A DNA stretch of 64,000 nt from contig CM036756.1 in NCBI GenBank assembly GCA_020796225.1, forward strand, positions 54,032,616-54,096,615. The letters run 5' to 3'. Below the pieces are notes generated by a model. The model saw only the letters and a program-made list of their open reading frames with translations. It made no database searches and was not told where the DNA came from. Position 1 is the first letter of the stretch. Every line of letters starts with the position of its first letter. The stretch is from Arion vulgaris. Its lineage: Eukaryota; Mollusca; Gastropoda; Stylommatophora; Arionidae. The position numbers and the translations under genes are program-made. Shown here one piece after another: positions 20,957 through 32,034 of the stretch.

Positions 20957-21361
20957 ATTCAATCAATGAAAGCAAGTCGCTGTATTGAAACAGAAAGTCA
21001 AAGCCTACAAGAATGTTAGATCTGATTCAATCAATGAAAGCAAGTCGCTGTATTGAAACAGAAAGTCAAAGCCTACAAGAATGTTAGATCTGATTCAATC
21101 AATGAAAGCAAGTCGCTGTATTGAAACAGACAGTCAAAGCCTACAAGAATGTTAGATCTGATTCAATCAATGAAGCAAGTCGCTGTATTGAAACAGACAG
21201 TCAAAGCCTAAAGAATGTTAGATCTGATTCAATCAATGAAATCAAGTCGCTGTATTGAAACAGACATTTAAAGCCTACAATATGTTAGATCTGATTCAAT
21301 CAATGAAAGCAAGTCGCTGTATTGAAACAGACAGTCAAAGCCTACAAGAATGTTAGATCTG
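20957..21361. repeat. 68-bp tandem repeat, 6 copies
   Basis: Units begin gattcaatcaatgaaagcaa and end acaagaatgttagatct. It follows the 50-bp array with almost no gap, but the unit is unrelated to it. Confidence 0.95.
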
Positions 21362-21489
21362 TGACATGTTCAACATAACTGTTTACAATAAAAGCCAGGC
21401 ACTGCCGAGGTGGTCATTGAATAGTGGCTTCCAACCCTTTTCCTCTTGTGTACACATTTTAAACTCATTTTTATAAATTGTTTCACTTC

Positions 21490-21960
21490 TTTTTTTAAAT
21501 CATCATCATAATCCAGTAACTTGTCTAATCCGGAATTTGGCTCCCATGACAGCATTCCTAAAAACTCTCTATTCTGTGCAAGTAGACCGACGTCAGCAGC
21601 AGTCATTCTCAGATCGTTAATGACATCTTGCCCCAATCGTCTTCTAGGTCTTCCTCTCATTCTTCTTCCAGTCACCATTCCCTCCAAAATTATTTTCTCT
21701 AGATACTCATGTCGTTTGATGTGTCCGAAATATTTAATTTTCCTTGTTTTTTATGTTCTTTAATATCAGACTGTTGCAGAACAGAAGCATTTGTTCTTTT
21801 AACCGTCCAAGATATTCTAAGTACTATTCTCTAGCATTATTTTGCATTCAAAGGCATTCATGATTTACTCTGCCGCTTTGTCACTGGTTCATGTATCACA
21901 ACCATATGTTGCTAGGGAAAAACGCAGGCTCTTAAACACTTGATTTTTGTTCTTATGTCA
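21490..21960 (-). pseudogene. LINE ORF2 C-terminal fragment, family G
   Basis: Minus strand: FSLATYGCDT, stop, TSDKAAE (equivalent of YGCE.W.L...), then KYFGHIKRHEYLEKIILEGM, then GRRMRGRPRRRLGQDVINDL and a decayed tail. The open stretch 21370-21687 covers the last part. A related decayed copy with VIDDLRM is at 30705-31440. Stops and frameshifts are present, and the rest of the reverse transcriptase is missing. Confidence 0.8.
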
Positions 21961-22067
21961 GTTCCCTTCCATAGGTTTTTTTAGTTCTTTTAGTTTTTGC
22001 AAAGCAATTAAAATAGTTGTAAAAATAGCTGTCCTTAATTACTGCAACTTTTGTAGAGTGTCTATTT

Positions 22068-22345
22068 TAATGTAAAATAGTAGAAATAATGTATTATCAA
22101 TGTAAAATAGTAGAAATAATGTATTATCTTAATGTAAAATAGTAGAAATAATGTATTATCTTAATGTAAAATAGTAGAAATAATGTATTATCTTAATGTA
22201 AAATAGTAGAAATAATGTATTATCTCAATGTAAAATAGTAGAAATAATGTATTATCTTAATGTAAAATAGTGGAAATAATGTATTATTTTAATGTAAAAT
22301 AGTAGAAATAATGTATTATCTTAATGTAAAATAGTAGAAATATCT
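22068..22345. repeat. 32-bp minisatellite, about 8 copies
   Basis: Unit aatgtaaaatagtagaaata plus atgtattatctt. The first unit lacks part of the spacer and the last is truncated. Confidence 0.95.
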
Positions 22346-22377
22346 TAATGTGTTTGTTTGTTGGTCGTTCTTCTCGA

Positions 22378-22650
22378 CCATTTTGATCCTTCTTATTGTG
22401 ATATATAAACAGTATTTGATCCTTCTCATTGTGATATATAAACAGTATTTGATCCTTCTCATTGTGATATATAAACAGTATTTGATCCTTCTCATTGTGA
22501 TATATAAACAGTATTTGATCCTTCTCATTGTGATATATAAACAGTATTTGATCCTTCTCATTGTGATATATAAACAGTATTTGATCCTTCTAATTGTGAT
22601 ATATAAACAGTATTTGATCCTTCTTATTGTGATATATAAACAGTATTTGT
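22378..22650. repeat. 33-bp minisatellite derived from the SINE M tail, 8 copies
   Basis: Unit tgatccttctcattgtgata plus tataaacagtatt. The array is entered from tcgttcttctcgaccatttt and left into tttgtcaagaacgg, the two sides of the same segment in the SINE M tail at 9430-9500. Because 33 is divisible by three, several frames stay open on both strands (for example a period-11 peptide LILLIVIYKQY). These are not genes. Confidence 0.92.
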
Positions 22651-24105
22651 CAAGAACGGTAAGAACGTTGAGCCCCCGTAAACCGCTAATATTGTAAAAC
22701 AATCGCATCCAAAGAGAAGTTTTTTCAACCTAAGGAAATGTTCGAATCTGTCTTGCGGACAAACACTTTCTTTTCCTTCGCGTGTACATTTCTCTTGAAT
22801 GATCCGTTTAACGCTGTGTGTATTTGTGCTTGTATCTACCAATATTTCAATGTAACATAGTAGAGATAACCTTACAGTTTGGCAAGGAAAAATTGCTACA
22901 CTAAAAAAACAACTAAAAAACAAACAACAGTTTTGAAGTGTCACCATTATTAGCGATGCAAACTGAACATTTATTGTTCCATAACTTAACATTTTATATA
23001 TTTCTACTTTACTTGTTTTTCCACTTACAATTTCTGGCTTACTTATGAACATCCCAGTACGCACCCACGATGATACATGTAGTCCAGTTGGGAAACGATT
23101 GCTTAGATAATATATATATATATCAAAATGAACTTTACCTCATTGATACACTCTTTGTTTGTGAGCTCTAACATTGGCTGGTGAACTGAATAGCTATTGT
23201 CGTAATATTGATAAAGAATGCACGTCGCCAAAGATCTTTGGATATCAGATATTGAACGTACATGTTCAAGACTGGCGCAGAAATCTCCGATATCATCTGC
23301 TATGTGCAACATTGATATAATCAGTGGCCATAATACATCCCACATGACGAGAACGACAGGTAATATTTTCAGATGGCATCTTCAAATATAGAGCTGGCTT
23401 GAATCTACATGAACAAGTTTATTAACTATACTTGGATTCTCTGAAAGGAGTTAATTCTTATTTTTCATGTTTGTTGGCCTACGAGCTTTGATATAACCAA
23501 TACAAGTTTGGTCCTTAGGTTGAATGAAGAGTGCCTCGGCTTAAAGAGGTTTTAATCTCCTACATAACAAACAAATAAAAACACAACAAGAACAAGTGAA
23601 CGAGGTTGATAAGACACTACATGCTATCTCCAAGTGGTGTAACCAGTCATATGCTCTTTCTCTTCTTTTGTTGTCAAATTGTTATCGAGCTGTTGCCTAG
23701 TGTTGTGATTTTCTGTTTTTGTCTTGCGCTGCTATAGTGACTTGGGTGATAGTAATTATTGTCAAGACTCTGCAGTACCATCTTTTCGGGGGTTCACTAC
23801 CGTCTTCTTTCCTGATGTTATTTTGTAGAAGACTATGTATACAGTGGAGTTTGGTTGCATTCTTAATAAGTGGCAGAATCACTTCAATCTTGGTTTCACA
23901 ATGTAATTCATACAAGGTTATGTCCCAACTTTCTTTCTTATGCTAATGTTATGACTAGGTCTTGTCTGTTGTTGTTGGTAACTTTTCGTAGGCATCGCAT
24001 TTCATATGTATATGTTTTTTACAACTGTGTTGTATTCATTGTCTATGTTTGGCTCTGGTAACATATAATAGGCATGAAAATGATGTTGATCATCTAATAA
24101 AAGAA
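22651..24105. other. Mostly unassigned AT-rich sequence
   Basis: Includes a short (TA)n at about 23108 and several frames of 60-146 codons. The minus frame at 22624-23064 has no motif I know. The minus frame at 23697-23915 (KNRKSQH end) has a protein-like composition but could not be identified. Confidence 0.35.
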
Positions 24106-24109
24106 GCTG

Positions 24110-25300
24110 TAGTCCTTACAATGTTTCTTCCATCGTCACATCTTACAAGTCTCAAAGATAACTGATTAATTTTCTTCCATCGTCACATCTTACAAGTCTC
24201 AAAGGTAAATGATTAGTTTTTCTTCCTCGTCACATCTTACAAGTCTGAAAGATAACTGATTAATTTTCTTCCTCGTCACATCTTACAAGTCTCAAAGATA
24301 ACTGATTAATTTTCTTCCTCGTCACATCTTACAAGTCTCAAAGATAACTGATTCATTTTCTTCCTCGTCACATCTTACAAGTCTCAAAGATAACTGATTA
24401 ATTTTCTTCCATCGTCACATCTTACAAGTCTCAAAGATAACTGATTAATTTTCTTCCATCGTCACATCTTACAAGTCTCAAAGATAAATGATTAGTTATT
24501 CTTCCATCGTCACATCTTACAAGTCTCAAAGATAACTGATTAATTTTCTTCCATCGTCACATCTTACAAGTCTCAAAGATAACTGATTAATTTTCTTCCA
24601 TCGTCACATCTTACAAGTCTCAAAGATAACTGATTAATTTTCTTCCATCGTCACATCTTACAAGTCTCAAAGATAACTGATTAATTTTCTTCCATCGTCA
24701 CATCTTACAAGTCTCAAAGATAACTGATTAATTTTCTTCCATCGTCACATCTTACAAGTCTCAAAGATAACTGATTAATTTTCTTCCATCGTCACATCTT
24801 ACAAGTCTCAAAGATAACTGATTAATTTTCTTCCTCGTCACATCTTACAAGTCTCAAAGATAACTGATTAATTTTCTTCCTCGTCACATCTTACAAGTCT
24901 CAAAGATAACTGATTAATTTTCTTCCTCGTCACATCTTACAAGTCTCAAAGATAACTGATTAATTTTCTTCCTCGTCACATCTTACAAGTCTCAAAGATA
25001 ACTGATTAATTTTCTTCCTCGTCACATCTTACAAGTCTCAAAGATAACTGATTAATTTTCTTCCTCGTCACATCTTACAAGTCTCAAAGATAACTGATTA
25101 ATTTTCTTCCTCGTCACATCTTACAAGTCTCAAAGATAACTGATTAATTTTCTTCCTCGTCACATCTTACAAGTCTCAAAGATAACTGATTAACTTTCTT
25201 CCTCGTCACATCTTACAAGTCTCAAAGATAACTGATTAATTTTCTTCCTCGTCACATCTTACAAGTCTCAAAGATAAATGATTAGTTATTCTTCCTCGTC
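24110..25300. repeat. 46/47-bp minisatellite, about 26 copies in blocks
   Basis: Unit cgtcacatcttacaagtctc plus aaagataactgattaattttcttcc. Two versions differ by one base in the joint (ttccatcg versus ttcctcg) and occur in consecutive blocks rather than at random: about 24115-24230, 24400-24820 for the first, 24230-24400 and 24825-25300 for the second. Divergent single copies of the motif lie near 26220-26310. Confidence 0.97.
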
Positions 25301-25371
25301 ACATTTTATAGAAAATAAAATTTCATAAAGTCTTTCACAACATTAGCATAACTTAGGACAACTACTTCTAG

Positions 25372-25893
25372 TATGAGGATGGAGGTTGAGGCCGTTACTG
25401 CTGTCATCCATTGGCCCTCTGGAACTTCATTTACTGGGGCAGTTGTTGTATCTGACTCTCAGTCGATGCTTCACAAGATCCAGAAGGGCAGGTTTCGGTA
25501 TGAGTAGATGTCGTCTATAGAAGTTTCTAACCTCCAGCGGCTTACGTGGATATACCTTCCTGGGCATGCGGGTGTTTACGGTAATGGGAGAGCGGACAGG
25601 CTTGCATCAACAGCATCGATTGTTGGGGAGTTGATGGATAAGGGGATATTCTTCGGTCTCTTCGCGACTGTCTGTTGGATGAGGACACTAAAATCGATGT
25701 TGAATCGATCAAGCGATTTAAGCAGTTTGGAGTTACCCGTTGCGCAAGTCGAACTGGATGCCTGAGAGGCAGAGTGAGAGGTGTGTTTAATCAGCGAGCC
25801 ACAGGATCCATCAGTATGCATACTCTTCGATATCTGTTGGGGAGACTGAGCACCTATGGGTCTGCCTGGAGTGCAAGGACGTCAGTTTAGTAA
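25372..25893 (+). pseudogene. LINE F1 ORF2: RNase H domain and C-terminus
   Basis: From 25375 one frame reads MRMEVEAVTAVIHW, then VVVSDSQSMLHKIQ (catalytic Asp block), a tag stop after RFRYE, then TWIYLPGHAGVYGNGRADRL (His/Asp end of RNase H), ASTASIVGELM. After a frameshift near 25670 it reads DEDTKIDVESIKRFKQFGVT, GCLRGRVRGVFNQRATGS and ISMHTLRYLLG. The end, read in the next frame, is TEHLWVCLECKDVSL, a C..C knuckle-like terminus. It is a pseudogene with one stop and two frame changes, less decayed than the copy at 9155. The reverse transcriptase part is absent, as expected for 5' truncation. Confidence 0.9.
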
Positions 25894-25955
25894 TCAATAA
25901 CCAATAACCAATAACCAATAAACAATAACCAATAACCAATAACCAATAACCAATA
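25894..25955 (+). repeat. (AATAACC)n tail of LINE F1
   Basis: About eight 7-bp units directly after the LINE end. Two units of the same tail follow the copy at 9155-9950. Short repeated 3' tails of this kind are known for I-type and related LINEs that lack poly(A). Confidence 0.9.
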
Positions 25956-26225
25956 GTATGCGGTATGTAGGAGAACCAAATACCCTTTCTTACGTGTAGA
26001 ACATCAAGTATGGTATTCAACAAATACCCTTTCTTACGTGTAGAACATCAAGTATGGTATTCAACAAATACCCTTTCTTACGTGTAGAACATCAAGAATG
26101 GTATTCAACAAATACCCTCTCTTACGTGAATAGAACAAATCAGAGGTATGGTATTCAAACCCCAACCGTCTTGAGTCGATAGGCGAACGCTTATGCACCA
26201 CTCAATTCAACCCCCTCCCCACTCC
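25956..26225 (-). mobile_element. SINE T copy containing a 44-bp internal array
   Basis: The end matches other SINE T copies (caaaccccaaccgtcttgag, then tcgataggcgaacgcttatg), with the B-box equivalent ggtttgaatacc on the minus strand. Its middle (25968-26150) is four tandem copies of a 44-bp unit, caaataccctttcttacgtg plus tagaacatcaagtatggtattca, which is present once in the copies at 1700 and 29366. Confidence 0.8.
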
Positions 26226-26889
26226 TGGTGATGTGAAATTTGACAAACATCAAAAGTAAGTGATCACCTTTCTTCCTCGTGAAATCTTACAAACACCAAA
26301 GATAGGTAGTCCACCTTTATTTCTCAACACATTTGATAAAAATCGAACTAAAACAAACAATAAAAATCATCATCACATCCTTACAAACATTCGATTTAGA
26401 TGAGACTTAGCAGCACCGCATCAACACATTAGAGTTAATTCAGAAAATGTATCGTTAGCGCTTACAAATATTACATTTGAGTTCAGTTAACCTTTTAATT
26501 TGGGTTAAGCAATGTTACCTAAATATTACATTTGATATAAGTTGGCTTATCGATGCGCATGAACATTATATTTATCTAAGATAATGAATCATCTTCTTAT
26601 TCTTCCTCTTCTTCTTCTTCTCTTCCACCGTTTACTTCATGTAAAGATGAAGGGAAATATAAATAAATTATTTTGTATCCTTTTTCCAACGAGACGATTT
26701 ATTTCTCTAGGTTTGGTCTTGATGTTTTTTTTTTGGGGGTTTTTTTTAGTCATTGTATTTTATCAGCGTGACTTTGTGTGGTAGAAGATACCAAGATATT
26801 CTGGTAAGATGTCCCAACCACTTGATATATTGCTCTTTCTAAAAAAAAGTCATAACTGGTTTCAATCCTTTTCTAATGGTTTCTTGAAT
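26226..26889. other. Diffuse, decayed repeats; no gene
   Basis: Contains loose single copies of the ttcctcgt-cac-tcttacaaacatc motif that forms the arrays at 24110 and 28850. A 66-codon plus frame (26584-26784) is pyrimidine-rich low-complexity sequence. Confidence 0.5.
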
Positions 26890-27215
26890 TGTTATTCTAT
26901 CCTTCCTAGTTACTTCAAATCTTTTAAGACATCTCATCTCTTGTTATTCTATCCTTCCTAGTTACGTAGTCTTTTAAGACATCTCATCTCTGTTGTTATT
27001 GTATCCTTCCTCTAGTTACTTCAAATCTTTTAAGATATCTCATCTCTGTTGTTATTTTATCCTTCCTAGTTACTTCAAATCTTTTAAGACATCTCATCTC
27101 TGTTGTTATTGTATCCTTCCTCTAGTTACTTCAAGTCTTTTAAGATATCTCATCTCTGTTGTTATTTTATCCTTCCTAGTTACTTCAAGACTTTTAAGAC
27201 ATCTCATTTATGTTG
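26890..27215. repeat. About 56-bp tandem repeat, 6 copies
   Basis: Units of tatccttcctagttacttca, aatcttttaagacatctcat and ctctgttgttatt, with an alternating two-base insertion (cctctag versus cctag) in every second copy. This suggests a higher-order unit of two. Confidence 0.9.
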
Positions 27216-27324
27216 TTATGACTTGACGATCCTTATCTGTAGTCAATGACTCATGTTTCACATTAATAACATAACATTGATTTAAAGTAGTTCTTATTAT
27301 GTTTGCTTAACACTGTATTCATAT

Positions 27325-27405
27325 TTGTACATAATTCAGAAGTGATGATATTTGTACATAGGTCAGAAGGGATGATATTTGTACATAGGTCAGAAGTGAT
27401 GATAT
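27325..27405. repeat. 27-bp tandem repeat, 3 copies
   Basis: Units of gatgatatttgtacataggt plus cagaagt. Confidence 0.9.
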
Positions 27406-27409
27406 TTGA

Positions 27410-27730
27410 ACCAGTACTTTTTGGCTCTGAATTCAGGTGTAGTCATGGTTCCTAATATGGCATCGTTACCTGATTGTTGTCTGAAGGTTTGTTTTGTTTA
27501 CCTTATCATCAGTGCCCCTCGCTATTCAGGAGATCCTTACTCGGACTTCAGACGTACTTGTAACTTAGATCCCCAAGTAAAGGATCAGGAGTTTTCTGTA
27601 GTCCAATAGCATACTGTTCGCACACAGACAATTTTAATCCCAAGCTGGCCCCGAACCCAGGAACTTTCATGTCAAGTGGTCACTAGCACAGCGCGTTATC
27701 AACTTTGTTATCTGCGGCTCCCTTGCCACA
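27410..27730 (-). mobile_element. SINE family R copy
   Basis: Minus strand head ggagccgcagataacaaagt, B-box-like tgggttcggggcc (27647-27659), central block tttacttggggatctaagtt and tctgaagtccgagtaagga, then gcgaggggcactgatgataa. The same order occurs at 6605, 36149 and 47771. A 67-codon plus frame across it is not a gene. Confidence 0.75.
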
Positions 27731-27746
27731 ACTTAATAAGCTTTAT

Positions 27747-27984
27747 AAACTGCTGCCTTACAGGTCGGCTGGGGACAGCCAAAGGCTGAAAGAGATCGAA
27801 CCCAGTAAACACTGGCTAAAACCGGACACATCGCCGAAGGATAAACACCAGAGCTCCAAATGGCGCTGAAGATGTGATGAAACCCACTCATGCTAAGGCT
27901 GCATGAATCAGATTTCCACATGAATGAGATTTATGGGGAAATCTGGTACATCAGTCTAAGGGTGATCGCGAGAGAGAGAGAGAG
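27747..27984 (+). mobile_element. AG-tailed retroposon, family D, with 10-bp target duplication
   Basis: Flanked by taagctttat at 27737-27746 and 27985-27994. The element starts with a hairpin-like ctgctgccttacaggtcggc. It contains acacatcgccgaaggata and a second hairpin (gatttcc ... ggaaatc around 27920-27950) and ends in an (AG)n run. The second copy at 52083-52354 has the same structure and its own target duplication. No coding frame and no clear Pol III boxes were found on the plus strand. Confidence 0.88.
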
Positions 27985-28069
27985 TAAGCTTTATTACATC
28001 TTATGATAATTTCACTAACCATTCTCCCATTTATTCAAATCAAAAGAAAAATATGATAAGGTTTTAAAT

Positions 28070-28335
28070 CATGCTCTGTCACATAAAGAAACCTTATCAA
28101 ACGAATCAGACAATCAATGTTCTTTTGGCATATAATGCCAAGAGAAGGTTTAGAAAATTTGGTGACAACATGTAAACTTCAGGGAAGGAGAGATCGTGGA
28201 AGACAAAAAGAGAAGATGTTGGATGGTCTGACATCGTGTTTCGACCAAAGATCGACGTCAGAACTGATGACCTACACCAAGTAAAAGAGTTGTGGAGAGA
28301 CATGATCGCATACGCCGGTAGGCATGGCACTTGAT
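28070..28335 (+). pseudogene. LINE ORF2 C-terminal fragment, family H
   Basis: Plus strand reads LIKRIRQSMFFWHIMPREGL, ENLVTTCKLQGRRDRGRQKE and KMLDGLTSCFDQRSTSEL. After a one-base frame change near 28262 it reads DDLHQVKELWRDMIAYAGRH and GT, stop. The G(K)..GRR.RGRQ block and the W..M.A....HGT end are typical of EN-RT LINE C-termini. A second copy is on the minus strand at 43148-43375. Confidence 0.88.
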
Positions 28336-28435
28336 TGAGATGGGAGATCTATTGTAAAAGTTAGACCATAAACACCTGAATTCCTTCGCTTGTTTTTTTA
28401 TTTTTTTACACATTATTTATTTTTAATGGAAGATT

Positions 28436-28668
28436 TGCTGTTTGTGAGTCGAAGGTCGTGGCTTCCAATCTGGACCGCGCCGTTCTGTTGACGAGTGCAG
28501 TTTTTTTCCAGAAACCCCTAGGATAGTTGCTGGAGCTACGGAGCTTGTGCTTTATGCAATACTTTCGGCAGGTAGCGTGCCATTTCTGTGGAGAGGAACC
28601 GAACCATATGGGGTAAACCCGGTGCAATGAAGTCAATCCTTCGGCTTAAAACCCTTTTTAAACCATTA
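28436..28668 (+). mobile_element. SINE family E copy
   Basis: Shares ccagaaacccctaggatagt, ctggagctacggagcttgtg, ggcaggtagcgtgccatttc, gagaggaaccgaaccatatg and gcaatgaagtcaatcc with the copies at 38078 (minus) and 52375 (plus). The head is degraded compared with 52375. A 76-codon minus frame over it is a shadow. Confidence 0.75.
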
Positions 28669-28849
28669 TCTGTCATCACTTCTGTTTTGTAAATGCACTT
28701 GTCGTCACTGCATACAAACATTAGTTTTCTTTAAGATAAGACATAGTCCTCAATTCTCACAACATTCTACAAATATGAGATTTAAATACAATATAACCCT
28801 TCCTCTTCGCCACATTTTACACATATCAGAAGTAAGTGAACTAAGCTAT

Positions 28850-29315
28850 AACCATGTTAATTCGTCACCTATTGTCACCTCTTACAAACATCATAATAAA
28901 CACAATCTCAGTTTCAATCTATTGTCACCTCTTACAAACATCATACTAAACACAATCTAAGTTTCAATCTATTGTCACCTCTTACAAACATCATACTAAA
29001 CACAATCTAAGTTTCAATCTATTGTCACCTCTTACAAACATCATTCTAAACACAATCTAAGTTTCAATCTATTGTCACCTCTTACAAACATCATACTAAA
29101 CACAATCTAAGTTTCAATCTATTGTCACCTCTTACAAACATCATTCTAAACACAACCTAAGTTTAAATCTATCCCCTCTTACAAACATCATTCTAAACAC
29201 AATCTAAGTTTCAATCTATTGTCACCTCTTACAAACATCATTCTAAACACAATCTAAGTTTCAATCTATTGTCACCTCTTACAAACATCATACTAAACAC
29301 AACCTAAGTTTCAAT
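28850..29315. repeat. 50-bp minisatellite, 9 copies
   Basis: Unit attgtcacctcttacaaaca plus tcatactaaacacaatctaagtttcaatct. One copy near 29165 lost ttgtca. The sequence of the unit is loosely related to the 46-bp array at 24110 (gtcac-tcttacaa core). Confidence 0.95.
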
Positions 29316-29365
29316 CTAACTTTTCATTAAAAATGAAAATAAAATATATCGTATCCTTTTCATAA

Positions 29366-29530
29366 TTTAGAGTATGAAGTGCCTGTTAATTCACATTTTT
29401 AGAACATAGTATGCAGGAGGGCCAGTTCCTTTCCTCACGTGTGGAACGTCGAACATGGATTGAACCTCATCTCTCATGTGTGCGAGGCGATAGGTGAACT
29501 CTTCTGCAATACGTTAATCCGTGCCACACT
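29366..29530 (-). mobile_element. SINE family T copy
   Basis: Shares gggccagttcctttcctcac, gtgtggaacgtcgaacatgg and attgaacctc (B box on minus strand) with 1700-1872. The 3' side has gcgataggtgaactcttctg. The 44-bp segment that is amplified at 25968 is single-copy here. Confidence 0.7.
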
Positions 29531-29705
29531 TCTTCATTACTTCCTACAAATAGAATATTAAACACAAATATTTTAATCCTCTTCTTCATCATTATATCAT
29601 CTCATCTGGTTTCCCTTTTACTTTCGCTGTGTCAAGAGAAAGTACAGGATGCGCTAGAGGCCAAATTAACGCACTTCGTATAGAGAGATGTTCAGTAACT
29701 CCATC

Positions 29706-30070
29706 CACAGCCAACTATAAACTCATAGGGCCAGCGGACTCAGGTAAGAATTATGGGAAATCAGACCACAACCGGTAACGTGACCTCGCATTCCAGTATT
29801 GTTGTATATGGACGAATTCATTTTAAAATCAGCTCAAAATGCTAAATCAAAGTTATATTATGCAACAAGTAAAGTTTAGCAATAAGGAATATCAATATTA
29901 TGAATATTTTCACCAATAAATAACCATAGACTCACAGAATTGAGTAAAATTGCAAAAAGTTTGCAGTGTTCTATCAAACATATATAAATTCCAGCGCCCC
30001 TTCCTCAACTGAAACTATGTCAGGGGTTTCCCGTGAGTCCGCAGGCCATATGAGTTTATAGTTGGCTGTG
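29706..30070. mobile_element. 365-bp element with 37-bp terminal inverted repeats
   Basis: Ends cacagccaactataaactca (29706) and the reverse complement at 30034-30070 match at 35 of 37 positions. No open frame inside, so if mobile it would be a non-autonomous MITE-like element. The flanks share only atc (possible 3-bp target duplication), too short to be decisive. Confidence 0.75.
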
Positions 30071-30332
30071 ATCAATAAGTTTAGAGATTATATGCCGTCA
30101 TATCCCCTTGTTACAGTTTACTCTGTGTATCACTGCCTGTTATGGTATACTATTTGACGGCAATAGTGCTTTTTATAGAGACATTTGAACTTTTGCATCT
30201 GGATAAATTATGTTGCTGTTTTACATCTACTTTTAGTCGGATTAAATTATTGATGATTTTTCTATTCTTTTGATACATTTCTTCTTCTTCTTCTCAATAA
30301 TCTTATTTCTGTTGTCGTTTACTTACATCATT

Positions 30333-30408
30333 CATGTCTGACATTAGTAGCACAGGGTTAGGAGAGAGATCATGTCTGACATTAGTAGCACAGGGTTAGG
30401 AGAGAGAT
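30333..30408. repeat. 38-bp direct duplication
   Basis: Two exact copies starting catgtctgacattagtagca. Confidence 0.95.
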
Positions 30409-30704
30409 CATGTTATATAGTGTTTTTAGTTTTATATGTTCACACTTAGTTGTTATTCAGTATTTGTGCCATCTGACAAATAAGTTGGTTTGCTTTGCTA
30501 CATGTTTTCAATTTCCACTTTTGATTTACAAGCTGGTGATATCATTATCTCCTTTGCACTCTAAAGTTATACACGTACTATAGGGTTTGGTATCCGAGTT
30601 TGATATTCGTTAATGTTTTCCTCTTTATTTAGTGTCATGATTTATATTTTATTTATGTTGATTTGTTTCATATTCTTCTTCATTCATCGTCAAATAGCTT
30701 GTCC
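30409..30704. other. No recognised feature
   Basis: AT-rich sequence between the duplication and the LINE remnant. Confidence 0.4.
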
Positions 30705-31440
30705 TGAGCAGAACTTTGCGATCCTAACAGTCCTTCAGAGTTTCTCTCTCGTATAAGCTAGATGTGCCACCTACGCAGCTTTCATTCTCAAATCATCAAT
30801 CACATTATTAATACATCTTTTCTATGGTATTCCTCTTGATCTCTTTGTTGGGATACCTCTTTCTATAACTGTCTTATCCAACCCTTCGGGTCTCTTTATA
30901 ACTTCAAAATACTTCAATTTTCTCATTCTTATTTGTAGCATCAGCCAGTTTTCTTTTAATTTGAGTTTTATCTGGATAGATCTATTAAGATTTTACGTGC
31001 GTGGCTAATCAATGCCACTGTTCTATATTAAGTATATAATTTGGTGTCACCCTTATTAGAAATTAGGATGAACATTGGTCTATTCCATTCCTTTGGCCAT
31101 ATTCTTTATTCCCATATCTTATTACGCATTGTGTGATATATGTTATGTTTTGTACCCCTCCAGCTTTGATAAACTGCTAAAATATCCCATCACAGTGATT
31201 TTCTTATCTTAAAGTGATTGTATTGCCCATTCAACTGCCTCTAACGATGGTTTCGTATCTTTTTCTGTGATTATCTCAGTGCTTGCTCTATTGTCATTTT
31301 CGTCTCTGTTCATAAATATTTCGCTTGAATATTTTTTCCATCTGCTGAGAATTTCTCCTTGTTCTGTTAGGGTTCATCCCACCTTGTCTTTTATTGCATT
31401 TATCTTTGGTCTGCTTCATTACCTCTCTCAAACAGTATAG
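30705..31440 (-). pseudogene. Strongly decayed LINE ORF2 fragment, family G
   Basis: Minus strand pieces: MEKIFKRNIYEQ and ETIV.G..MGNTI near 31240-31350 (region before the reverse transcriptase palm), then a deletion. Then KLKENWLMLQIRMRKLKYFE, VIKRPEGLDKTVIERGI, RSRGIPWKRCINNVIDDLRM near 30770-30960. The last piece parallels GRRMRGRPRRRLGQDVINDL of 21490-21960. Many stops, and the catalytic box is absent. Confidence 0.65.
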
Positions 31441-31597
31441 TTAACAAGTTATTACCTTTCTGCTCCACATCAATGAGATTTTTTTCCAGAATTGATCATT
31501 AAGGCTGAGAGAAAACATCGGGTATCAGGTTGGAGATAATAATTTAAAAAAAAACCACATTTTTCTTTCTCTACTTCTTTCCTCTTTCCTTAACAGT

Positions 31598-32015
31598 GAT
31601 TGCTTGATTGATTAATCAAAAATCATTGCACTTTGATGAGTAACCATGTGTGTTCTGATATTTTTTAATACAGGAAGATATCAGCTGCAGTACACAACTC
31701 CGTAGCACCAGGTGTCAACCGATGTAACTTGAAGATGGTAAAAATAGTTTTAGAATTTTATTTCAAGTCTTTTCCAATGAATTTTGTACGGGCAGCGGCT
31801 TATCAGCCTGCTCTTCTCGAATTCGAACTATCAAGGGTTATTTTAGTGTCAGTTGAACACAGGCCTACGTTTTATCGTCCGTCTATGATAGAACTAGGAA
31901 CTTGATCTCTCCTACATTGAGATCAGGATCTCTGGAACAATTTCGAGATGGTTTCACGAGGAGCGAACCTGGTACCTTTGAATGATAGACAGAACGCTCA
32001 GCCTCTACCTACAGA
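31598..32015 (-). mobile_element. SINE family F, unexpanded copy
   Basis: Minus strand: A-box-like taggtagaggctgagc (31996-32011), B box aggttcgctcc (31960-31970). The body continues to tctccgtagc-like sequence and the 3' end is acacatggttactcatcaaa, then gtgcaatgatttttg and ttaatcaatcaatcaagc. The 3' terminal segment is single-copy here but amplified in the second copy (35015-35875). The last part also occurs at 47170-47272. Confidence 0.8.
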
Positions 32016-32034
32016 GACCTCCCACCGTAACAGG

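Noticed and set aside
22316..22708. 115- and 130-codon frames on opposite strands
   Set aside because: Produced by the 33-bp array. Strongly hydrophobic repeats only.
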